A DNA stretch of 64,000 nt from Pomacea canaliculata (taxonomy: Eukaryota > Mollusca > Gastropoda > Architaenioglossa > Ampullariidae). The stretch spans positions 18,400,708 to 18,464,707 of the forward strand of contig NC_037590.1 in NCBI RefSeq assembly GCF_003073045.1, written 5' to 3'. Positions 50,535-61,085 of this stretch are shown piece by piece; the stretch's first letter is position 1, and every line of letters begins with the position of its first letter. The notes beneath the pieces are model-generated. The model searched no databases. It saw only the letters and a program-made list of their open reading frames with translations, and had not been told where the DNA came from. Position numbers and translations under genes: made by a program.

Positions 50535-51480
50535 TCCTGCTCTTTTCAGATAGACCACCAGGTTCTCTGGTTCTCTGAGAAACTCAAAGCAGCCAAACAA
50601 AAATGGCAGTTAGCAGAACAAGAGTGGAGGAAGTCTGGTCTTAAGATTCATAGATTCACAGATCTTTAGAGAGAACAGAGGTCAAGAGTGTCGCCTTCAG
50701 TGCTAAGACTAAATATTTTCAAGATCACATTCTGCAGGTGTCCTTTCTCTAGGAACTGTTCTCACTTATAGACATTCTTCTTGTCTCCACTTGGTCTTCA
50801 TTTCTTTCCATCAACCATGACCCCAATCAACCCTGATGAAATCAGTAGCGTGAAGTCTGAGCTGGAAACTGCTACTTTTATCCCATCTCTCTTCCCCACC
50901 TTTTCTGGATCACTCTTGACATACTTTCAGCCAAACACAATGGATTACATGCAACAACACCATAAAAAGTGAGCTAGATTTGCTGTCCATGGTTCTTACC
51001 GGGTGTTAGCTTTTCTAGCCATTACTGACTACACCTTGTTCACTGATCATTGTCTCAAAATGCCTCAGGACAGCCATTAATCATCCACTCCCAAAGAAGT
51101 TTGGCATCGATGTTAATGGGCTTTAAAACTACCATCCTATTTCTCACCTAATCTCACCTTTTTCTTCTCCTAGCTGTTAGATCATGTAATCCTTGACCAG
51201 CTTAGTGAACACCTTACCATTGTTTTGGCAACCATCCCCATTATAGAACAGACAGCTCTCCCCTGTCTGGCTTGACCTACATGCCACTGACAGCAGTCAA
51301 GTTTCAGTGCTTGTCTTTATCTGCTGTGATTGATACACTTTGGCTTGACATTCCTGACACCATGCTTTACATGTTCTGCTAGCCAGCAAGCCTATGCTTG
51401 GAAAACTCTCCTTTTACGACTCTGCCAGGCTGTCTAAAAATAGTTTCAGTGAGACACCACATTCAAACGACTTTCAAACA
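50535..51480 (+). mobile_element. Highly degraded CR1/L2-type LINE
   Basis: Across frames the plus strand resembles a non-LTR retrotransposon ORF2 of the CR1/L2/Rex group: VLWFSEKLKAAKQKWQLAE, AEQEWRKSGLKIHRF, later LDHVILDQLSEHLT and VIDTLWLDIPDT. Many stops and frameshifts show it is old. It lies between UBE2E and GMPPA. Confidence 0.6.
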
Positions 51481-51484
51481 CTTC

Positions 51485-52246
51485 CCAGTCCTTGAACTGT
51501 CTCATGGGATCAATGCACCCCATAAGTCTCCTAAATTTTAACATCAAATGTGTGAATATATTTGACACAGTTTTGGTTTCTAATGGCATAAATTAAAAAT
51601 GAGCAAATAGCAATGCTATAAATTATATCAAGCAAAAATGTATAACATTAGGGCCAGAAAAAATTACACATCTTTCAAACACAAAAGTTGCTTTAACATT
51701 TAAATATCACAAGACTGAAAAAAAAAAAATTATCCCGTTGAGTCAATCCTCGGAAGCCTTGAATTAGGCCAGTCTCGCTGATGTGACTATACATGACGAT
51801 GAAGGTGCTAGCGTTCGCTTAAAAATAGATTTTTTTGTGCATATTCGAACAACGTATAACTTGCTTTGATTTGACCATTAACAAGGTTTATTAAATTTAT
51901 GACTTCATAACAATGGACGCGGTGGCAGATAAACCACGGACCTGTATGCATTCGTGGATAAACGGAAGACTGATGACGCTACGGCACAGCTACAGTTTAA
52001 AAAAAAATAAATTCAGAGCAATTTGTTTTCAGACCTAATATTTAAAGAAAGTGTCATAAATCAACTATGGCTTATAAGAAAAAATAAGGACTACAAAATT
52101 CATCTTAATGCTTTTTCTCCCAGAAACGAAATAAGTGCAGAACTATTTCAGCTCTGCCTGTAAGGGGAGAGCATTGAATATGAGGACGGTTGCCTACGTG
52201 TGACGGGGCAGCAGACGATCACAGCCATAAATCTTATTTTGACACA
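51485..52246. other. Region upstream of GMPPA
   Basis: No gene is visible. The last 100 bases before the GMPPA start are somewhat GC-richer and probably hold its promoter and 5' UTR; no core element was identified. Confidence 0.4.
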
Positions 52247-54198
52247 ATGTTAAAAGCTATCATTCTCATCGGTGGGCCTATGAAAGGTATTTAACATTAA
52301 ATAATACACAAAATGAATGTGGATAATTAGTTTAAAGATAATGCTTCAAGACTTCCGTGTACTGAAGGACATCGTCGATCAACATTAATAAACAAAAGCA
52401 ATTTTTAATAATTTTGAAGACTGTGTAAAATTATAAAATGAAATATGAGAACTAAATTATAATAAAAGTTGATGATCAAATAATTTTTTTGACTTTGCGT
52501 TAAAAGTCAAGTATATTCGCTACAAATAAAACATAATATTTATTTTATATAGGTTGCTATGTACTGCCAAAATTGTTGTAGTAGTTTATATAATTTCTTG
52601 ATCCTGAGAACTAACACCACGAGGAAAATAAATGAACATTTTATTTAGTCTTAAATCTTGTTGAGCTGCTGTCACTCTGTGCCGCAAGTTATACATAATT
52701 CTAATGGTTAATCACCTAAACTAATACGTACTAGCCACATCGCGGTAATTACCTTTAGCTGGAAATACACGGCCACTCTTGCGCGCACACAGATAATACA
52801 CATATAATTCCCTTTAACTGTAAACAAATGCTTAAACTGTAGCTGTAAGTTTTAGTTGTATTTTTTGACGGACATACATTAGGCAAATTATCATGAGTTA
52901 ATTTGTTTTTAAACTGATAGTACTCAGTATCATTTGTTCCGCATATTGAAAAAAATTAATTAGGGTCATTATATTAGGTATTTAAAGAATTTAAGTACTT
53001 TAAGTCATTTAGTAGGAAGTTCTGCTTGTTGCTCCTCATAAATTTGTTTTAATACCTCACTGCTGACTCGATATATGTGTATGTGTGTAGGTATGCATGT
53101 GCATGCACACTATATCATATGCAAGCCCTACACATTGCATCAGCATGTTTAAATGTTCTTCAATTTCTGAACAAACAGGTACCAGATTTAGACCTTTGTC
53201 TTTGGAATTGCCCAAACCCTTATTTCCAGTGGCAGGATTTCCTATTATCTATCATCACATCGAATCCTGCTGTAAGGTAAGAAGAGCAGAATTACAATTT
53301 TAAATGAAAGGCAAAGCTGTAAAATATCTTTGAGGTCTGCCTGAAAAAATTCCAGCTGCATTACATTTTTGTAAACTGTTTGATATGTACTTAATTCTTG
53401 CCATTGGGAACAAATCTATTGTCTGAATATAATATTTTTGATTGGCTCATCCCTAGGAATTATTTTTGCTAGTAATACTGATCCTGATTATATCTGTGCT
53501 GAGTTTGGAACTGCATTTAGATTCAATATAATTCTTACAAGTATAATGAACAGCTCCAAAAAAGTTACTCATGTTAATAATTTTCCAAGTATTTTTGCTC
53601 TAATAGTGATTTTTGGTGTCTTTTTGTATTTCTCAGAGAATGAAGAAATTGTAGTTTATCATTTTTTTTTTTTGGCACTAAAATTTGTTGTTACAGTTGT
53701 CTGACTTACGTGAGATCATACTGATTGGGTTCTACCAACCAAATGAAGCTCTCAACAAATTTATTTCTGAGTCGCAGCAGATCTTTCAAATTCAAATCAG
53801 GTAATAAGCATATACGCTGATGTATATGCACCTTTTTGTTATCTTTGGGGTGTGCACAGATGTATCTAACACACTATTGTACCACACTAAACATATGCAC
53901 TCTGGCTATATTATTCATGAACTTATACACATGGTAATATTCACATATAGGGTGTTAAGAGGGAATAGTGGCCACTTTTTTTCACCATTTGTATTTTTCC
54001 TAATCACAGGAGGACCCATAGACAAAAAGAAAAAAAAATATGGGTCCTGAAAAACTTGAAGCAAGTTTAGAAAGTTTTATGTGGTGATGTTTCTCATTTG
54101 CTACTACTTCCTTTAAAAAAAAACCCATGAAATTTCAGAGAACAGAAGGGAAATAAATAACTTTTGATAGTAGAGTACCAGAACATATGACTAATATT

Positions 54199-54229
<31 letters not shown>

Positions 54230-57200
54230 CATGGGACTTATACAGATCATAATCATTCTCACAAAAGAGCTTGCTTTCAGTGCTTAAGATAAGTAGGAGA
54301 CAAGACAGGAACAGAATATGAAAGGTGGAAGGAGAAACAACTATGCAGACAAGAAGTAAAAGACAAATATAGAAGACACAAAGAAGTATCAGGGAACAAA
54401 CGATAAGGATGGAGAGTGTCATAAATCTGCAGAGGAAGATGAGCAGATGGACAAGTTAATTGACTATAATCACAACTATTGACAACTATGTTAATTGGTG
54501 TAGGGAGTAATGCTTGTGGAACAAATGTGTTTTAATGCGGTTTAAAGGATTCAATTGTGGGTAGATGGCCGATATGAAAGGGAAGAGAGTTCCACTGTTT
54601 TGCAGCACAAAATTAAAAATCTGATGACCATATGTGGCTGCTCTGATGCTTAGACAAGGAGCAGAGTAGTCTGGCTGGGATGTAGGGAAAGAGAAGTTCA
54701 GAGAAATAGTCTGGGCAGGAGCCTGCAAAGAGATTAAAACACAGTTTCTGCTGAATGCGAGAATGGTTGGGTAGCCAGTACAGAAGCAAAGGAAAGGAAT
54801 GATATAGTCCTGTTTCCTAGCTCTGAGCACTACTCAGTGGAGGAGTTCTGCACTTTCTAGAGCTTATGAAAGCAAGGAATTAATTTGAGATAAGTTAAAA
54901 CAAGTGCACACTCTATTCTAGAGAGACTGAAGAAGGCATTAGACAAGAGATTGTGCGAAAGAGAACCCAAGACAACAACACCAGTATCCAGTGGACCTTC
55001 ACAAACAGCTAGGGGACCTGAACTTTACAGATGACATTAGTCTCCTATCTCATCAGCAACAACATGCACAAACCAAACTAAGTAAGCTTGCAGAGGAAGC
55101 AGAGAAGACTGGCTTAAAGGTCAACAGAAAGAAGACCGAAGTGATGAGAATCAACAACAAGCAGGAACCCCCAACCCAACTTCAAGGAAAGAACATCCTG
55201 CAAACAGACCGCTTCACGTATCTGGGGAGTATTGTCAACAAGGATAGTGGAGTGGACGATGATATCAAAAGCCGCATCAACAAGGCCAGGCATGCTTTCA
55301 ACAGCCCACACCCCATCTGGAACTCCCAAGCATTATCCTTCTGCAGTAAGACTCGCATCTTCAACACCAGTTTGGAGGCTGTCCTTCTGAATGGTTCTGA
55401 AACCTGGAGAGTGACAAACACCATCAACAACAAGCTCCAGACCTTTACCAACCAATGCCTATGCCATATTCTGGGAAAAAGATGGCCTGAAAAGATCTTG
55501 AACAGCAGCCTGTGGAAAAGAACCAACCAGAATGCCACCAGTCAAGACATCAAAAAGCACAAATGAGGCTGGATAGGACACACCCTGCGCAAACCAGCAG
55601 GCACTTGAGTGGATCCTCAGGGAAAGAGGAGAGTAGGGAGACCAAAGCAGACTTGGGAAAAAAACAGTAGAGAGCGAGGCAAAGGATGTCAGAACCACAT
55701 GGGTCCAACTGAAGTGGGCTGCCCAAGACCGGGTCTGCTGGCGAGGTGTTTTTGCGGCCCTATGCTCCTCGAGGAGTAACAATGACTAAACTAAAGTTAG
55801 ACTCATAAACTCAGTAATGCCAGTAATGGTATCACACTTGTATTTAAAACTGTACAGTGGTTAGACTGCCTCAGAAATACAGTCCATCATTTGTCCAACA
55901 TAATGTTGGCCAAGAAGTGAGGCTGGCGAAATAAAGAGGACATATATTTTCACAACAATGAGTAACTTTGGGGGAAGTTCATTCTACTAAAGAATGTAGA
56001 AAACCTGGCAGGAAAGAGGGTTGGTGAGATAACAGATAGCAAGATAAGCTGAGATTGCATAACAAGTTGAGATTTTATTTTAATTTTAAGATTTATTACA
56101 TGTTGGTCAGCAAGAATTATTTTTTTAAATACCTTTCTCAGGTATCTCCAGGAATACAATGCTTTGGGAACTGCAGGAGGTCTGTATCACTTTCGTGACC
56201 AAATTCTGACAGGAGGACCAGAAATGTTCTTTGTTATGAATGCTGATGTCTGTGGAGATTTTCCTCTTCAGGAAATGCAAGACTTCCACAGGAAACTTCC
56301 ATCTAAAGCGATGTGTGTAATGCTGGCCACAGAGGTATTTCATATGCATATGTTTTATTTAATGAGACTCTGAAATTTTAAAAAAGAGATGCATCGGTTT
56401 TTTTTTTTTTTTTTTTGCAGTTCATAGAAATCATTACATTAGGAATAAGAATTTAGACTCTTTGATTGTTCTGGTATCAGTAATTGTTTATGCTTCAAGG
56501 AGAATAAAAATCAATAATTATTAATGGCTTTAGTTTGATGCATGTACATGTAAAGGAAATAAGTTGTATCAGCAACATTTTACAAGATTTATGACTTCAT
56601 GCTTTTGAACATAATTTGCATTTAGGCTAACTCTTCTTTTATTTAACAGGCAACGAGGCAACAGTCGTTAATGTATGGCTGTATTGTTGAAAACAAGGAC
56701 ACCCATGAGGTACCATTTTATCATAGTTACATAAAGATACTCCTTCATATGTTCATTATTTGAAAAGGATTTTCATTATATTGTTGGTATTTAAAATTTT
56801 CATTTGTGTAGAGAGAGTATGTGTGTTTGTGCATGTGTCAAGGGATTGTGGGAGATTGGTGTTTTACAGAAAAAGAACAGTTTGCCTGAGACAAGCTGAA
56901 CCCAGGACAGCCAACCTTCATTGTACCTGCGACAGGCATGCATGTGTCGAGTGTGTGTGCATGCCTGCGTATATGAGCATGTATGTGTCTGTGCATGTTC
57001 TCTTACAAAAATAGTATTTTTTTTAGTAATATAAGAGTAAATCTGAAGATTGACAATTGAATGCTTGTATATATAATGATCATAGCAGGTGCAGCAAATA
57101 CTTTAAAATATCCATCAGCTTGTATACAGTAGACCAGTGGTTCTCAAAGTATTTTGGACCGCGGACCACTTTAAGTAAAAAATATGGCGGACCACCAAGG

Positions 57201-58209
57201 CCTAAAAATCACTCTGTACTATGAATTTCAACTTTAAATTGCCGTATTTGTTTTATTACAATTCAAAACTAAATGTCCTTTTGTGACAGTAGTATAGAAA
57301 TAAGTTGACATAAAACTACGTACTTAACTGAAGTTTTCTACAAGCCTATCTGGCGATTTAAACATCACTTTGCTGACATATGACGACTGTCAGCTGTGGA
57401 CCACCTGACTTATGCCCGTGCATTCCTCTGCAGACTTATGCCCACTAATGGTCCGCTGACCACACTTTGAGAACCACTGTAGTAGACAGTGACAGTTTGG
57501 CCAGATCGATAGTGTAAAAGCAGGTTGCATCTTTCTCATTTGCCCACCAAGTGATCTTCCCAAAACTAACCTTAAACAAAATGAAAAGAAAAACCGCCTA
57601 ATTTACACAAGTTCTAGATGAAGGGGGTTTCTTGGATAGGAGGGGGAATGGGGAGAAATTAAGGTCACTTTTGAATAATACATCCTAATATTCTCTGCCC
57701 CATTTGAAGACCCTGTCTTTCTCTGTCTCCCATTCATGAGACCTGAAAAAAATGACTTATTTCTTCTGTGTATTTATTGTGTCTGTGGAGGGTTTGTCGG
57801 TGATGACTTTTTGTACTTACTGTGCCTTTGTAGAACTTGTCTTGCTTAGATAGGGGACATGGGTCTGTAGCAGAGGGAGAAAGTGCCTAAGATATTTTTT
57901 TTTCAGTTAAAGTGTTTGTAGGTTTTGTAAAGTGCTGTGAGCCTGACTTTGGTGGGGGAACAACGATGTAAGTTCTTCTTTTTTCTTCTTATTATTATTA
58001 ATAACCAGTAATTTCAGCATGAGCATGAAATTGATATTTCTGAGAGTCTTAAGGAAGATGCAAAGCATTTTTCTTCAGGTTCTTCATTATGTGGAGAAAC
58101 CAGAGACATTTATCAGCACTACCATCAACTGTGGAATCTATCTCTTCACACCTGAAATTTTCCAACCCCTAGAGGTAGCCTTCAAGAAAAACTTGGAAGA
58201 AAACTATAG
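52247..58209 (+). CDS. GMPPA: GDP-mannose pyrophosphorylase alpha subunit, 5' part (six exons)
   Basis: GMPPA is the catalytically silent, GDP-mannose-sensing partner of GMPPB, which makes GDP-mannose for cytosolic and ER glycosylation. Exons: 52247-52286, 53179-53276, 53697-53800, 56142-56334, 56650-56709, 58079-58209, about 209 codons, all in phase. The nucleotidyltransferase fold begins [19 protein letters not shown]; the GGP-x-KGTRFRP form is that of GMPPA and differs from GGxGTRLRPLT of the catalytic subunit. Then [53 protein letters not shown] and [11 protein letters not shown] follow, closely as in the human protein (420 residues). The last visible exon ends in phase 2. The remaining half, including the left-handed beta-helix, was not found in the 5.8 kb to the window edge and probably lies beyond it. 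Confidence 0.95.
54201..54228. repeat. TAA microsatellite
   Basis: A run of (TAA)n in a GMPPA intron. It probably is the tail of an antisense retroposon, since the adjacent AACATGGGACTTATACAG resembles such 3' ends. Confidence 0.8.
54229..54915 (-). mobile_element. Probable retroposon body next to TAA tail
   Basis: Low-stop, purine-rich sequence including GGGAAGAGAGTTCCACTGTTTT, of a type I associate with dispersed repeats in aquatic animals. No protein was recognised. The adjacent TAA run suggests a minus-strand retroposon whose 3' end is at 54.2 kb. Confidence 0.35.
54918..55792 (+). mobile_element. LINE reverse transcriptase fragment, family A copy 2
   Basis: The plus strand carries the C-terminal half of a non-LTR reverse transcriptase. 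It includes the region of the catalytic motif, here [12 protein letters not shown] (the usual F-A-D-D reads F-T-D-D), then [39 protein letters not shown] and [10 protein letters not shown] stop at 55565 cuts the frame before the usual GHTLRKP segment. The 3' end is at GAGGAGTAACAATGACTAAA, the same terminus as the short fragments at 16.9 and 37.3 kb. It lies in a GMPPA intron in the gene's sense. Confidence 0.9.
56845..56940. mobile_element. Partial SINE of the 13.8 kb family
   Basis: It shares TTGGTGTTTTACA, GAACAG(C/T)TTGCC and AGCTGAACCCAGGACAGCC with the insertion at 13802-13999, with an internal deletion. It is in a GMPPA intron. Confidence 0.7.
57135..57479. mobile_element. Complete non-autonomous hAT MITE, 345 bp
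   Basis: The terminal inverted repeats CAGTGGTTCTCAAAGT / ACTTTGAGAACCACTG are perfect over at least 16 bp. The flanks CAGTAGAC and TAGTAGAC form an 8-bp target duplication with one mismatch, as expected for hAT. The element has no ORF. It is in a GMPPA intron; related copies are at 11852-12298 and 44118-44350. Confidence 0.9.
57895..58008 (+). mobile_element. Retroposon 3' tail
   Basis: TTGTAAAGTGCTGTGAGCC followed downstream by an ATTATTATT run matches the type of LINE/SINE tail seen at 18.7-18.9 kb. It lies just before GMPPA exon 6. Confidence 0.45.
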
Positions 58210-58339
58210 GTAAGCCAGTTAAGAAAATGTTTACTTTTTATAGTCTTTCTGTAGACGAATACACAAAATGCTTTGCATCAAAACTGCATGTAACAGATAA
58301 AAGTTAAAAGATACATCAGACTATGAACTCTTTACTCCA

Positions 58340-59075
58340 TATTACAAGAATCGTCCAAAAGTTGTAAGCTTCACCCAGAAAGAAGTGCCATAGCTGAACA
58401 TTTTTGTTGTAGTATATAAACTAGATATAAACTATAAACTAGAAAAAACTAATACACATACATTTGAGGCCCACACAAAGGTGAAGGGTAGTGAGACAAA
58501 TCTACAAAACAGGGCCTGAGGAAGGTATGACATCCAAGAAAATCCATGAGGACATGGTACATTCACTTGCTGAGAACTCCCCTTCCTATGCAGCTATAAA
58601 GAAGTGGGTCGCTGAATTCAAGTGGGGCAGGGTCAGCACAGAAGCTGACCCTTGGTCAGGTTGTCAAAAAACCTCAACCACTGATGATCAAGTTTATGCC
58701 ATTCATGATTTTGGATGACATATGTCTTACTGTCCAGCAAATAGCTCTGTTTTAACTGTTTTAACTGAGATCTTGGGGATGAGCAAGCTGTCTACAAGAG
58801 GGTCCCAAGAATGCTGATGGAAGAGCAGAAGCTTCAAATGGTTGACATTTCCTGGACACTTCTGACATACTTCCAGCCTGACCCTGAGAATTTCCACTGC
58901 AGATTAGTAACTCAAGATGAAACCTTGGTTTATCACTTCAAACCTGAATCAAAGATTCAAAGCAAACAGTGGAAACACTGTGGTTCTGCCACCCTCCCCC
59001 CTCCCTCCCCCGAAGAAGTTCAAGCAGGAAGCATCTGTTGGCAGGGTGATTTATACCACTCATTGTAAAAACCCT
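58340..59075 (+). mobile_element. Dead mariner-family transposase
   Basis: Shifting frames encode a mariner-type transposase: KKIHEDMVHSLAENSPSYA, IKKWVAEFKWGR, ILGMSKLSTRGS, then VTQDETLVYHFKPESK and KQWKHCGS. The last contains the second catalytic Asp context (usually TxDET). Stops and frameshifts occur near 58720 and 58990, and the C-terminal third with the third Asp is not recognisable. The element lies downstream of GMPPA exon 6, in what is probably an intron. No intact terminal repeats were confirmed. Confidence 0.85.
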
Positions 59076-59889
59076 ACTCAAATATAAACAGGTGTTTATA
59101 TAGATACACATTATTATATGTCTGTGTGTATGTGTATCAACATAGTTACACACACACACAGAGCTGGATCATCACAAACATAACAGAGGCACATATATAT
59201 GTTCCGCTCAAAATAGTCCTCAGTCAGTCAATGATGGTACTTACATATATCACCTTCAAGATAGTCCAACAAAAAGGTGTTTTAAAAAATGTATATGGAT
59301 ACATAAATCTCTTAGTCAAACTACTGTTTTACAAAGATGTTGCTCAATAAAACATTTTATGATGCATCAACTAGGTTTCCAGACATTGACTCCAAAACAA
59401 GATGGCAATGGGTGTGCATTGAGACATTCAAGTTAAAACATAGTTATAAGATACAACATCTGGGAGTAAAGACTTTGGCTGAAAATTAAAGAACGAGAAG
59501 GTAGTGGCTGAGCACCAAGACATCTATTATCCAGATTAAGCAGAATTTTTCTCACAGAATTTGTGAGAATACTGAGTTGTAGTTAGACATTTTTAAAGAC
59601 TGCTTTTGGAAAATTATATGTGCCTGCACCACTCATACATGTGCTTGCTTTGTTAAAAATAAGGTGATGCTGAAGTGAAAAGACTCTTTTTCCAGCATTT
59701 GAATATCTTTACAGACATGAGCCTTTTAAATTGCAGCTGGCATGTTTTTCACGTACTAGTAAAGTTAAGAACGCAACAATATTTGGAATTTCATTTAAAA
59801 AATAATGTCACACAAATGGAGTTAACATTCCAAGCATCATAATACAACCCTTTACTGGTACCAACTGACAAACAGTTAGGCTGATTCTT

Positions 59890-61085
59890 TAATTATTGTC
59901 GTTGAGGAACTACATGGAATGACCATTGCTTCATGTTTTTTAACCAGTTTTTCCTCTGTCCAGTTCAGCATTACCCTTCCAATGTTCCCTGAAGGGCGAT
60001 TTAAGAGAGTCATGCTGGTTCGCTTCAGTGACTTGAATGAGGCTCGTGTTGATGTTAAATTTTTGAGTCACATGCCACAGCCTCTTGTGTCCAACTCTGT
60101 CAAATGTCTTTTTAAAGTCAATGAAGTTGTGGAAGGGATCCTGCCGGTGTCGATGATTTTCTATCAGAACTAAATAATCTTACACTGCTGTTGTAAGAAG
60201 GGTCTCATGGTTTCCTACAAGTGTGGTGACTGTGCTCTGTGCAAAGTCTTTGGTTTTGTGCTTCCTGTATAAGATTAGGAGTAACCTTTCAGGCACTTGC
60301 TCTCGAATGCCTGTATTGTCCTCTCTGTATTGGTAATCTTGCATCCAAACAACAGGATGGAAACTACAAGATAGAAAACCAGATGGTATTACTTTGCCAA
60401 AACTTGTCCAGCCTTGCCGTTGCTGCTATGACTATTGTGATCCTGATACATATATCTGCTGTGCAGCTGCCATGTTTGGAAAGGGTGGCTTTGAAAGCTG
60501 AACCTCTTGGAGCTGTGTTCCATTCATGTAGCTCTTTACATTGTCATTTCCAATGCCGTTAACCATGACTTTGCTTTTGTCAGTGCTAGTCTCTATTCAT
60601 TCAATTGGACTGTCATTATGTTGGTGAGGTCTGCAAAACATGTTTCATATGGGCCTCACACTTATGGAAATTGAAGCATGATTGCCTGAAGGGTTTTTCA
60701 GAAGTTGTTTTTCTGAAAGGTGTTGAAAAGTACAGGTGAGTTGGGCACCCTTAATGGATTCCCACTGTTCTGTGAGTATGTGAAAGAAAGTTTCCATTTT
60801 GTTATCCATTAGTACTGCCCTCATTGAGTGCTTCAGTGACTTGAATGAGGCTTTTGTTGATGTTAAATTTTTGAGTCACATACATCACCCTCTTGTGCCC
60901 AGCTGTCAAGTGTCTTTTTAAAGTTAATAAAGTTGTGGAAGGATCTGCTGGTGTTGTAGAAGTTTTTCTATCAGAATGTGACATGAAGATCAGGTCTAAA
61001 TTGAGGCTATTTTTGTGCAAGCACCTCAGCAGTGGCATTCAAGTGATTCTGAATTACTTTGAGCATGACTTTGTTTAGGTGACCA
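59890..61085 (-). mobile_element. Rearranged LINE reverse transcriptase pieces, family B
   Basis: On the minus strand two copies of the same RT block occur, at about 59980-60175 and 60830-60990 (FIDFKKTFDRVGH-type, then WHVTQKFNIN and LIQVTEA). A C-terminal block lies between them at 60190-60600 (SKVMVNGIGND, MNGTQLQEV, ATARLDKFWQSNTI, VVSILLFGCKITNTE). All are broken by stops. The order suggests two truncated insertions or a duplication. Antisense to GMPPA. Confidence 0.8.

Noticed and set aside
58019-58078. Open frame upstream of GMPPA exon 6 ([13 protein letters not shown])
   Set aside because: It precedes the acceptor TTTCTTCAG and does not match GMPPA; it is intron read-through.
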